The notes beneath the pieces are model-generated. The model ran no database searches. It saw nothing but the letters and a program-made list of their open reading frames with translations, and was not told where the DNA came from. From NCBI RefSeq assembly GCF_028622115.1, contig NZ_CP097263.1, positions 1,860,001-1,924,000 on the forward strand: DNA of 64,000 bases. The letters run 5' to 3'. Positions 16,153 through 23,709 of the stretch are shown piece by piece (position 1 is the first letter of the stretch; the number at the start of each line of letters is the position of its first letter). Source of the DNA: Kutzneria chonburiensis. GTDB taxonomy: Bacteria; Actinomycetota; Actinomycetes; Mycobacteriales; Pseudonocardiaceae. A program made the position numbers and the translations under genes.

Positions 16153-17541
16153 ATGTCACGCAAGCTGATCAAGAACGCCTGGGTTGTCAGTGTCGACCCC
16201 GACGTGGGTGAGATTCCGAACTGCGACATTCTCATCGAGGACAAGGTCATTCGCGAGATCAGGCCGGGACTGGAGGTCGCGGGGGCTGAGGTGATCGATG
16301 CTACGGGCATGGTGGCTATTCCCGGGTTCGTCGACACTCACCGGCACACGTGGCAGGCGCTGGTGCGGGGAGTGGGCTGCGACTGGACGCTGGATGACTA
16401 CTTCCAGGGAATCCGCGGCATGCTCGGCTGGAATTACCGGCCGGAGGACGTCTATGCCGGCAACCTGGTCGGAGTGTACGAATCGCTCAACGCCGGGATC
16501 ACGACCCTGCTCGACTGGTCGCACATCATGAACAGCCCGGAACACGCGGACGCGGCGATCAGCGCGCTCCAGGAATCGGGCTCGCGGGCGATGTTCGCGC
16601 ACGGGGACTCCAATGCCGGCTGGCAGCCGGTGAGCGATCTGCGGCACTCGGACGACGTGCGCCGGCTTCGCGAGCAGTACTTCTCCAGTGACGACCAATT
16701 GGTGAACCTCATGGTGTCACTGCGCGGACCGCAATGGGCGACCACCGAGGCCACCATCGACGACTTCCGTCTCGCCCGCGAGGTAGGCGCCCGCATCACC
16801 GTGCACGTCGGTGACGGTCTGTGGGGAATTCGCAGCAAACCGGTCGAACAGCTCGAAGCCCACGGTCTGCTCGGCGACGACACCACCTACGTCCACTGCA
16901 ATTCCCTGACCGAGCGCGAATACCGGCTCATGGCCGACACAGGCGGCACGGCGTCCGTGTCCGCCGAGCTCGAGATGCACATGGGCCACGGCTACCCGCC
17001 GATCGAACCGCTGCTGAAGGTCGGTATCCGCCCGAGCCTGTCGATCGACGTCGTCGACTCGGTGCCGGGCGACATGTTCGGCGCGATGCGGGCGACGCTG
17101 GCCATGCACCGGGCGGTGACCCATCAGAGGTATCTCGACCAGGGCCTGATGACGCCCGCCGGCGGCATCACGACCCGCGACGTGCTGGAGTTCGCGACGT
17201 TGCAGGGCGCGCGGGCCTGCGGCATCGACCACAAGGTGGGCAGCCTGACCCCGGGCAAGCAGGCCGACATCGTGCTGGTGAACACCGACGCCTGGAACCT
17301 CATCCCGTTCAACGACGCGCTCGGCACGGTGGTCGGGCAGGCGACGATCCACAACGTCGACACCGTCCTGGTGGCCGGCAACGTCGTCAAACGCGACGGG
17401 CAGCTGGTGAACGTAGACTTCAACCGGGTCAAGAACCTCGCCGAGCAGTCGCGGGACCACCTGCTGGCGAAGGTCGGCGTCGAGGTGGGCCAGCGCTGGT
17501 TCGACCGGGTCGAGTCCAACTTCCAGGCGGCGAATCGATGA
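16153..17541 (+). CDS. Amidohydrolase-family deaminase/hydrolase (AtzA/TrzN/SsnA-like)
   Basis: This 462-residue cytoplasmic metal-dependent hydrolase of the cytosine-deaminase-like superfamily has the metal motif HRH in PGFVDTHRHTW (about residue 60), further His ligands in ARITVHVGDG and YVHCNSLTE, and the catalytic Asp in LSIDVVDS. The C-terminal strand region PGKQADIVLVNTDAW is typical. A GGAAGGAA site precedes the ATG. It is the first gene of the catabolic unit and overlaps the next gene (ATGA). Family members deaminate or dechlorinate heteroaromatic amines; the substrate here is unknown. Confidence 0.9.
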   Translation: MSRKLIKNAWVVSVDPDVGEIPNCDILIEDKVIREIRPGLEVAGAEVIDATGMVAIPGFVDTHRHTWQALVRGVGCDWTLDDYFQGIRGMLGWNYRPEDVYAGNLVGVYESLNAGITTLLDWSHIMNSPEHADAAISALQESGSRAMFAHGDSNAGWQPVSDLRHSDDVRRLREQYFSSDDQLVNLMVSLRGPQWATTEATIDDFRLAREVGARITVHVGDGLWGIRSKPVEQLEAHGLLGDDTTYVHCNSLTEREYRLMADTGGTASVSAELEMHMGHGYPPIEPLLKVGIRPSLSIDVVDSVPGDMFGAMRATLAMHRAVTHQRYLDQGLMTPAGGITTRDVLEFATLQGARACGIDHKVGSLTPGKQADIVLVNTDAWNLIPFNDALGTVVGQATIHNVDTVLVAGNVVKRDGQLVNVDFNRVKNLAEQSRDHLLAKVGVEVGQRWFDRVESNFQAANR

Positions 17542-18365
17542 CCAAGCCCGACGCCGTCCCCGCGGATTTTCGGGGTATCGCCGCCGCCCCGGCTGAAGTG
17601 GACCTGGCGCCGAGATTCCCGGATCTGGCCGGCAAGCTGATTCTCGTCACGGGAGCGACGACCGGAATCGGTGCCGAAATAGCTCGGCAGGCGGCCCGGA
17701 ATGAGGCGGTTCCGCTGCTGATCGGTCGACGCAAGGCGGAACTCGAGCGGGTCGCCGTACAGATAGCGGAGGAGACGGGCGTGCGCGCTCCGGTCGTCAC
17801 CGCGGACATCGGCGATGACGACGCGATACAGCGGATCGTCGCCGCGGCCCGCGAAGTGGCGGCGCAGATCGACGTGCTGGTGCACTGCGCGGGTGTGTTC
17901 CACTATCTGCCTTTCGCCGACACCGACACCGCATTGCTGGACGAGATGCATCGCGCTAACGTGAGGGGCCCGTTCGCGCTCACCAAGGCGGTGCTCCCGC
18001 ATCTGTCGAAGAACGCGAGCATCGTGTTCATCGGCAGCAACGTCAGCACAATGGGGTACGCCTACACCTCCGCCTATACGGCGACCAAGGGCGGGGTCGA
18101 GGCACTGGCCCGCTGCCTCGCGGTCGAACTCGCGCCACAGGGGATCCGGGTCAACACGGTGTCACCCGGGCTCACCAAAACCGATATGACGATTCGCATG
18201 CGGGAGGAGCCGGAACTCGAGCGCGCCGCCCGTGCGGTGATTCCGGCCGATCGAATCGGGGAGACGAGGGAGATCGCCGCGGCGACCCTGTTCCTCTGCT
18301 CGGCGTCGTCGTCCTACGTCGTCGGGGCCACGCTGACGGTCGACGGCGGTCACAGCGCCCCCTGA
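17538..18365 (+). CDS. SDR-family oxidoreductase
   Basis: This NAD(P)-dependent short-chain dehydrogenase has 275 residues. The cofactor motif TGATTGIG follows a ~35-residue N-terminal extension; NxxG region HCAGVF, catalytic Ser in IGSNVSTMG, and Tyr-Lys in SAYTATKGG are all present, as is the C-terminal VDGGHS. The ATG at 17538 overlaps the amidohydrolase stop. It probably oxidises or reduces an intermediate of the pathway started by the amidohydrolase; that is inferred from coupling only. Confidence 0.92.
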   Translation: MTKPDAVPADFRGIAAAPAEVDLAPRFPDLAGKLILVTGATTGIGAEIARQAARNEAVPLLIGRRKAELERVAVQIAEETGVRAPVVTADIGDDDAIQRIVAAAREVAAQIDVLVHCAGVFHYLPFADTDTALLDEMHRANVRGPFALTKAVLPHLSKNASIVFIGSNVSTMGYAYTSAYTATKGGVEALARCLAVELAPQGIRVNTVSPGLTKTDMTIRMREEPELERAARAVIPADRIGETREIAAATLFLCSASSSYVVGATLTVDGGHSAP

Positions 18366-18452
18366 GCCTGCGGCTGAACCTCACCGGCGGCGCACCGCTG
18401 CCTACGTCGGGAGGAAGAATGGGCCGCGGTGACGACGGCGGGAGGAACTGGC

Positions 18453-19399
18453 GTGAAGCGGGTGGGGTCGGCCGAAGGTGGTCCGCTGCGAATCGCGGTG
18501 ATCGGCCTGGGGAGCATCGCCCAGAAGGCTTATCTGCCAACGTTGGCGGCCCGGCCCGGCCCGGCCTGGATCTGCACCTGATGACGCGCAGCCGGGAGCG
18601 GCTGGACGCGGTCGCCGGCACCTACCGGGTGCCGGCCGACCGCCTGTTCACCGATATTGAACAGCTGCTGGCCGCCGGACTGGACGCGGCGTTCGTGCAC
18701 GTGCCGACCAACCAGCATCTGCCGGTGGTCGGTCGGCTGTTGACGGCCGGCGTGCCCGTGTACGTGGACAAGCCGTTGGACAACACCCTGGCCGGGGCGC
18801 GGCAGCTGGTCGACCAGGCTGAGCGGGCCGATGTGCTGCTGCGGGTGGGTTTCAACCGCCGGCACGTGCCGGCGTACGAGCAGGCCCGTGAGCGGCCGCG
18901 AGACCTGATCTCCGTGTGGAAGAACGAGATCGACAGCACCGGTCCGGTACGGGAGATCGTGTTCGACGACTTCATCCATGTCGTTGACACACTGCGGTTT
19001 CTGCTGCCGGGCCCGGTCGAACGCACTGTGGTCTCCGGCCGCGTCGCGGCCGGAGACCTGCACCACGTCTCCCTCACGCTCAGCGGCCCCGGGTTCACCG
19101 CGGTCGGCTCCATGCACCGGTTGAGCGGGGCGAAGGAGGAACGGCTGGAAGTGACGGGAGACGGGGCGAAGCTCGCGGTGCTCGATCTCGATCAGGTGGT
19201 GGTGCACCAGGCGGGGACGCGGACGCTTCGCCCGGCCGACGGCTGGAGTCCGGTCGCCCGACGGCGCGGGTTCGAGCAGGTGTGCACCGCCTTCGTGGAC
19301 GCCGTACGAGCTGGGGCGCCGGACCCGGTCGGGCTTGCGGATGCCCTGCTCACACACGAGCTGTGTGAGCAGGTGGTCCAGCAGCTCGAGGCCCGGTGA
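18453..19399 (+). pseudogene. Gfo/Idh/MocA-family dehydrogenase, frame broken once
   Basis: This NAD(P)-dependent sugar/cyclitol-type dehydrogenase would have ~316 residues if repaired. GTG 18453 (GGGAGG upstream) opens a Rossmann start, LRIAVIGLGSIAQKAYLP, then the frame is lost at the repeat near 18561. Adding one C (CC to CCC) gives ARPGPGLDLHLMTRS and joins the rest: VDKPLDNTLAGAR with the conserved Lys, GFNRRHVPAYEQAR, and FDDFIHVVDTLRF. An intact gene with a consensus error is the simplest reading. It follows the SDR gene by 87 bp in the same direction. Confidence 0.75.
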
Positions 19400-19400
19400 C

Positions 19401-19751
19401 TCAGCTCCACACGAGTCGCAGGACGAGCGCGACGACGGCGAGGATCAGCAGCACCACCGCGGGCGGCGTGCCCTGGATGTCCTTCCTTCGCACGTGTTGG
19501 CCGGCCGCGAGCACGAAGTACAGGATCACGCCGACCGCGGCCGCGATGCCGAGGGCCGGCCGCCAGATCCCGACGACCAGCCCCGCCGCCCCGGCGAGTT
19601 CGCACAGGGCCAGCGGTGGAAACGCCCGCAGCGGCACGCCGACCCTGGTCATGCTGTCGACGATCGCCTTGGCGCGAGTGAGCTTTCCCAGGCCCGATGC
19701 CACGAGGGCGGCGGCGAGTACCGTCGCGACCACGACGTAGGGGATTTCCAT
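19401..19751 (-). CDS. DoxX-family membrane protein
   Basis: This 116-residue integral membrane protein has four predicted helices: YVVVATVLAAALVASGLGKL, a central one around LCELAGAAGLVVGIWRPAL, AAAVGVILYFVLAAG, and PAVVLLILAVVALVLRLVW. The Gly-Lys-Leu after helix 1 and the Glu in helix 2 match the DoxX pattern. The ATG at 19751 follows AGGAG. It is convergent with the Gfo/Idh gene with one base between. DoxX proteins are linked to redox tasks in some bacteria; the role here is unknown. Confidence 0.85.
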   Translation of the reverse strand: MEIPYVVVATVLAAALVASGLGKLTRAKAIVDSMTRVGVPLRAFPPLALCELAGAAGLVVGIWRPALGIAAAVGVILYFVLAAGQHVRRKDIQGTPPAVVLLILAVVALVLRLVWS

Positions 19752-19812
19752 GGAGACTCCTGTGAGTGGGGCAGGGGTGAGCCGGCGTCGATCCGGCCAG
19801 CACGGTGGTTCG

Positions 19813-20166
19813 TCACGCGAAGACGGGAGTCAGGTCGTAGTAGAGGCGGAAGTCCGTGATCAGGTCGTCCTCGCCGACCCGCCAGATGGACACCACGGGA
19901 ATGGTGACCTGCTTGTCGTCCTGGCGTGTGTAGGTCACGTCGGTGACGGCGATCGTGGTGTCGTCGACCGTCCACTTGGAACGGATGACGTGCCGGATGC
20001 CCTTGAGCATCGCCATGTACGCGATATTCGCGGCCAGGATCGCCGGCCGGCCGAGCACCGGATCGCCGTTGCCGGCCACCGCCGTCGCGTCCTCGGCGAA
20101 GAACTCGGCAAAACCGTAGGCGTCCAGCCGGTCGATCGTGGCGAACATTTTCTGCGCGTTGACCAT
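19813..20166 (-). CDS. SnoaL-like (NTF2-fold) protein A
   Basis: This small cytoplasmic protein of 117 residues has the cone-shaped NTF2/SnoaL fold, with the pattern DAYGFAEFFAEDATAV then RHVIRSKWTVDDTTIAV and ISIWRV-like strands ending DLTPVFA. The ATG at 20166 is taken because GGAG lies 7 bp upstream; an in-frame extension to 20253 has no support. Such proteins act as isomerases, cyclases or hydratases on small substrates. It is followed by DoxX in the same direction (61-bp gap). Confidence 0.82.
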   Translation of the reverse strand: MVNAQKMFATIDRLDAYGFAEFFAEDATAVAGNGDPVLGRPAILAANIAYMAMLKGIRHVIRSKWTVDDTTIAVTDVTYTRQDDKQVTIPVVSIWRVGEDDLITDFRLYYDLTPVFA

Positions 20167-20283
20167 TGCAGGCTCCGAAAGAGTATGAGTGAGACGCCGT
20201 CGCGTGGTGAACGCTTCAGCGGTTGTCGGCAACAGTGCGAATGAATCGGGCAATCCTGGGAAACATCGGTCGAACGGGGGCGG

Positions 20284-20673
20284 TCACGCCGTCAATTGAG
20301 CGGTGAGCTGAAGGAGTTCCTCCGCATGTCGGAGTTCGGTGACCTTCCCGTCGACGACCCGCATGAGGTCGATCCCGGTGAACGACACCGCTCGCCCGGT
20401 CGCGGCCGTGCCGAACCAGGGGCCGGTGTGCGTGCCGGTCATCCGCCACTGGCAGACGGTCCACCCGTCGGCCGTCTCGCCCTGGTAGATCACCTCGTGC
20501 CGGGTTCCCGTGAATCCGTCCCTGACCGCGGCGACCAGCAGCCGCAGGCCGTCGATGCCGGTCTCCGCTCCGGGAACGGGATTGTGATCGATCATGTCCG
20601 GCGCCACGACGTCGTCGATGCCGGCGACATCGCCATCGTCGAAAAGCTGGTAGATCCGAACGGGAACTGTCAT
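20284..20673 (-). CDS. SnoaL-like ester cyclase/polyketide-cyclase family protein B
   Basis: This 129-residue NTF2-fold protein of the SnoaL_2 type has IDDVVAPDMIDHNPVPG, which carries the conserved Asp-His dyad region, then WRMTGTHTGPWFGTAATG and GIDLMRVVDGKVTELRH. The start is the ATG at 20673. Family members catalyse aldol-type ring closures or hydrolytic steps. It is in the same direction as protein A, 117 bp apart, and divergent from the MFS transporter. Confidence 0.85.
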   Translation of the reverse strand: MTVPVRIYQLFDDGDVAGIDDVVAPDMIDHNPVPGAETGIDGLRLLVAAVRDGFTGTRHEVIYQGETADGWTVCQWRMTGTHTGPWFGTAATGRAVSFTGIDLMRVVDGKVTELRHAEELLQLTAQLTA

Positions 20674-20895
20674 ATCCGCATCGTACAGACCGGTATTCTG
20701 ACGGATTCCGTGAATTGCGCCGTCCTTTCCGGAAATTGCAGATAATCGCTCGCCGTTCCGTGATCACTGCACGAGCGGTCAACCGGCTTGAGTCCGAGCC
20801 GGTCGCCTACCTACGGTCACCACCGCAATGTGACGGTCACTCACGCCGGCCGCCGACGGGTGGCGGCCAGGACGTGCCACTGCGAAGGGCTTGTC
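20674..20895. other. Divergent intergenic region between the SnoaL-like gene and the MFS gene
   Basis: This 222-bp region must hold both promoters. I see an 11-bp palindrome, GTGAC-G-GTCAC (20830-20840), 55 bp before the MFS start, and an AT-richer segment near 20690-20750. No gene is visible. Confidence 0.3.
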
Positions 20896-22092
20896 ATGCG
20901 GATCTTGCGTTGGACCGTGCTCATCGGATGCTTCATCGCCTATCTCTTCGACGCGTTCGAGATAACCCTGCTGTCGCTTGCCCTGCCGGCGATCCGCCAC
21001 GATCTCGGGTTGTCCGGCGGGCAGGCCGGACTGCTCGCCACCGCGACGCTGCTCGGCATCGGCGTCAGCAGCCTGGCCATCGGCTACCTCGCCGACAACT
21101 TCGGGCGCAAGAAGGCTCTGATCCTCTCGCTGGCCGCGTTCGGCGTCTTCACCTCGGCGCTCTGGGCAGTGCCAGGGTTCGGCACCTTCCTGGTGATCCG
21201 GTTCCTGGCCGGGCTCGGTCTCGGCGGGGTGTGGAGCGTCGTCTCGGCCTATATCACCGAAACCTGGCCCGACCGGAGCCGCAACCGGGCCTCGGCCTTC
21301 GTCATCAGCGCGTTCCCGATCGGCGGCGCGCTCGCGGCCGTCACCTCCGGCCTGTTCCTGCCCGACTGGCGGCTCATGTTCCTCATCGCCGGCCTGCTGG
21401 TCGCGCTGCCGATCCTGATCGTCGCGGCGTTCTTCCGGGAGTCCTCGAGTTGGCTGGCCGACCGGACGGACAGCGAGAAGCCGGTTGTCGTCGGCGATGT
21501 CCTTCGTGGTCCGCTGCGGCGGGCGACACTGCTCGGCACGCTGATGGCCGCGCTCGCCCTGATCGGGTTCTGGGGCTCGTCCACCTGGCTGCCGACCTAC
21601 CTCGGCACCGAGCGAGGCCTGTCCCCGGCGTCGGTCGCGTGGTCCCTGACCGCGTTGAACCTGGGAATGTTCCTGGGATACAACGCTTTCGGTGTCCTGG
21701 CCGACCGCATCGGGCAGCGGGCCGCGATCCTGCTCTCGCTCGTCGGCGTCACGATCGCCCTGCCGGTCTACGCACTCACCACCCGGGCGGACACCCTGCT
21801 CTGGCTCGGCCCGCTCTACGGGTTCTGCACCGCCTTCTTCGGGCTGTTCGGCGCCTATCTCGGCGAGCTGTTCCCCACGCGGGTGCGGACGACCGGGGTC
21901 GGCTTCTGCTTCAACGTGGGGCGGGGCATCTCGGCCTTCGCCCCGTTCGCCCTCATCGGTGTCGCCGGCGCGATCGGGTTCAGCGGCGGTCTGGTCGTCT
22001 GCGCCTTGTTCTTCGGCCTGTCGGCCGTGGTTGTCGCGGTCCTGCCGACGACCCGCTCCGCGGTGCCGCAGGACACAAGCGTTCAGTATTGA
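20896..22092 (+). CDS. MFS transporter (metabolite:H+ symporter-like)
   Basis: This 398-residue inner-membrane carrier has about 12 helices. The signature loop between helices 2 and 3 is GYLADNFGRKKAL, followed by RFLAGLGLGGVWSVV in helix 4 and a second-half copy GVLADRIGQRAAI. The early Asp in AYLFDAFEITLL is typical of aromatic-acid or metabolite symporters. The ATG at 20896 has AAGGG upstream. Its stop lies within the palindrome 22081-22094 before the TetR gene. It probably imports the substrate of the catabolic cluster; inference from context. Confidence 0.92.
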   Translation: MRILRWTVLIGCFIAYLFDAFEITLLSLALPAIRHDLGLSGGQAGLLATATLLGIGVSSLAIGYLADNFGRKKALILSLAAFGVFTSALWAVPGFGTFLVIRFLAGLGLGGVWSVVSAYITETWPDRSRNRASAFVISAFPIGGALAAVTSGLFLPDWRLMFLIAGLLVALPILIVAAFFRESSSWLADRTDSEKPVVVGDVLRGPLRRATLLGTLMAALALIGFWGSSTWLPTYLGTERGLSPASVAWSLTALNLGMFLGYNAFGVLADRIGQRAAILLSLVGVTIALPVYALTTRADTLLWLGPLYGFCTAFFGLFGAYLGELFPTRVRTTGVGFCFNVGRGISAFAPFALIGVAGAIGFSGGLVVCALFFGLSAVVVAVLPTTRSAVPQDTSVQY

Positions 22093-22102
22093 ACACTAGT
22101 GT
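22081..22102. promoter_or_regulatory. Two overlapping palindromes before the TetR gene
   Basis: GTTCA-GTAT-TGAAC (22081-22094) is a perfect inverted repeat, and ACACTAGTGT (22093-22102) is a perfect 10-bp palindrome partly overlapping it. They lie 48-69 bp upstream of the TetR GTG and across the MFS stop codon. The first shares half-sites with the repeat before the amidohydrolase. Confidence 0.55.
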
Positions 22103-22149
22103 CTCACCCGGTACGCTCCTGTCCAGTACGATCGATCCAAGGGGTGACG

Positions 22150-22758
22150 GTGAACGCGACGGAGAAGCGGCTCCACGCCGCGGCGCTGCGACTGTTCGCC
22201 GCTCGGGGCGGCACCAACGTGACCATGAGCGAGCTGGCCGAGGAGGCGGGCGTCGCCCGGGGCACGCTGTACCGGAACGTGGAGTCGGTCGAGCAGCTGT
22301 TCGTCCAGGCCAGGACCCAGCTGGTGGCCGACCTGCACGACACCAACGCGCGGGTGATGGACGCCGATCGTGTCCTCGACCCGCCGCTGCGGCTGGCCAC
22401 CGGGATCCGCATGATCGTGCGCCGCGCCCACGAGGACCCCACGATGGGCCGGTTCCTGGTGCAGTTCGGCATGACCGACGGTTCGCTGCGCGAAGCCCTC
22501 TCCGGTCCGCCGATGCGTGACGTCGAGGAAGGCATCAGGACCGGTCGCTACACGGTCGCGCCGGACATGGCGATCAGCCTCATGTCCCTGGTGATCGGCG
22601 CCGTCGTCAGTGCGATGTGGACGGTCCTCGAAGGTCACCAGACCTGGCGCGAGGCGGGGACGGTCACCGCCGAGCTCATCCTGCGCGCCTTCGGCGTTCG
22701 CGGCGAGGAGGCCGCGAAGCTCGCTTCGGGGCCACTTCCCGAGCTGCCCGCCCTCTGA
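22150..22758 (+). CDS. TetR-family regulator of the catabolic cluster
   Basis: This regulator has 202 residues from GTG 22150 (VNATEKRLHAAALRLF), with AAGGGG upstream; GTG 22144 or 22099 are alternatives. The HTH is MSELAEEAGVARGTLYRNV (about residues 25-50). The C-terminal domain binds an unknown ligand. It lies between the MFS and AraC genes in one direction and directly behind two palindromes. I infer that it controls the MFS side and, through the shared GTTCA/TGAAC motif, the amidohydrolase operon. Confidence 0.88.
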   Translation: MNATEKRLHAAALRLFAARGGTNVTMSELAEEAGVARGTLYRNVESVEQLFVQARTQLVADLHDTNARVMDADRVLDPPLRLATGIRMIVRRAHEDPTMGRFLVQFGMTDGSLREALSGPPMRDVEEGIRTGRYTVAPDMAISLMSLVIGAVVSAMWTVLEGHQTWREAGTVTAELILRAFGVRGEEAAKLASGPLPELPAL

Positions 22759-22780
22759 CCGGAGAAGGAGGACGGCCTGA

Positions 22781-23689
22781 ATGTCCGCCGACGAGATACC
22801 GTCACACGTGGCGGCTGTGGCCACGATCCGGCAGGCCGACCGCACCCTGCCGTCCTCGCTGCTGCTGACCAGCGAGGGGCTCGGGTGGACGACCATGCTG
22901 GCGCGCACCTACGCCGATCCGCTGGTCGCGGAGTTCACCACGACACCGACCGCCGCGCTGCACGTCGTGGTGGCCACTCGAGGGCGCTGCATGCTCGAAA
23001 GCCGGGAGCAGCGGGTCGCCTACCAGCCCGGGTCCGCCCGGATCACCGCCCCGCAGACCTCGCGCACACTGCGATGGCAGGTCACGGAACCGCAGCCGCC
23101 GCGGTCGGTTCACCTGTACCTGTATCCGCATCTGATCGACGAGGTCAGCTGGGAACTCGGCGGGCTCGGTCTGCTGCTGCCCGAGGAACTGCCCGACCGC
23201 CTCCTCATGAATGACCCGTTCGTCGCCGCGACCGGCTACGCGGTCGCCGACGCCATCCACGACCGTGCCTCCGCGTTCTACGCGGACTCCCTCGCGACCT
23301 CGCTGGCCGCGCACCTGCTCCGCGTCACGTCCGGCGTCCGTCCGGTCGAGCGGCGGGCCGCGCTCGACCGGACCACGCTGCGCAGCATCATGGCCTACTT
23401 CCACGACAACCTGGCCGAGGACATCACCCTCGACAGCCTCGCCGCCCACGTGAAGATGAGCAAGTATCACCTGCTGCGGTCGTTCAAGAACGCCACCGGA
23501 ACCACGCCGCACCGCTGCCTGGTGATGCTGCGGCTACGACGGGCGGCGCACCTGCTCCAGACCACCACGCGACCGCTGGAGCAGGTGATGAAGGCGAGCG
23601 GCTACCAGAGCATGGGCCAGTTCTCCACGGCGTTCCGGCGGGAATACGGCCGGCCGCCGGGCCAGTACCGACGACAGACCGGCAACTGA
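22781..23689 (+). CDS. AraC-family transcriptional regulator
   Basis: This 302-residue activator-type regulator has an N-terminal cupin-like sensor domain (about 30-150) and two C-terminal HTHs (about 200-300): ITLDSLAAHVKMSKYHLLRSF and ATRPLEQ-like helix into GYQSMGQFSTAFRREYG, ending PPGQYRRQ. GGAGAAGGAGG precedes the ATG. It is 22 bp behind the TetR gene, so the two are likely co-transcribed. The effector is unknown. Confidence 0.92.
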   Translation: MSADEIPSHVAAVATIRQADRTLPSSLLLTSEGLGWTTMLARTYADPLVAEFTTTPTAALHVVVATRGRCMLESREQRVAYQPGSARITAPQTSRTLRWQVTEPQPPRSVHLYLYPHLIDEVSWELGGLGLLLPEELPDRLLMNDPFVAATGYAVADAIHDRASAFYADSLATSLAAHLLRVTSGVRPVERRAALDRTTLRSIMAYFHDNLAEDITLDSLAAHVKMSKYHLLRSFKNATGTTPHRCLVMLRLRRAAHLLQTTTRPLEQVMKASGYQSMGQFSTAFRREYGRPPGQYRRQTGN

Positions 23690-23709
23690 TCGCGCCTTGG
23701 CGGATCTCG

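Noticed and set aside
16034-16168. Arg-rich 44-codon leader frame before the amidohydrolase
   Set aside because: A GGAG precedes it and it overlaps the amidohydrolase start, but the composition is random (poly-Arg/Gly) and nothing indicates attenuation.
20830-20840. Palindrome GTGAC-G-GTCAC as an operator of the MFS gene
   Set aside because: Too short to stand alone and unlike the GTTCA/TGAAC sites that seem to mark this cluster; mentioned only in the intergenic entry.
20715-22520. 600-codon plus-strand frame overlapping the MFS and TetR genes
   Set aside because: It is out of phase with the clear MFS and TetR motifs, with no domain of its own.
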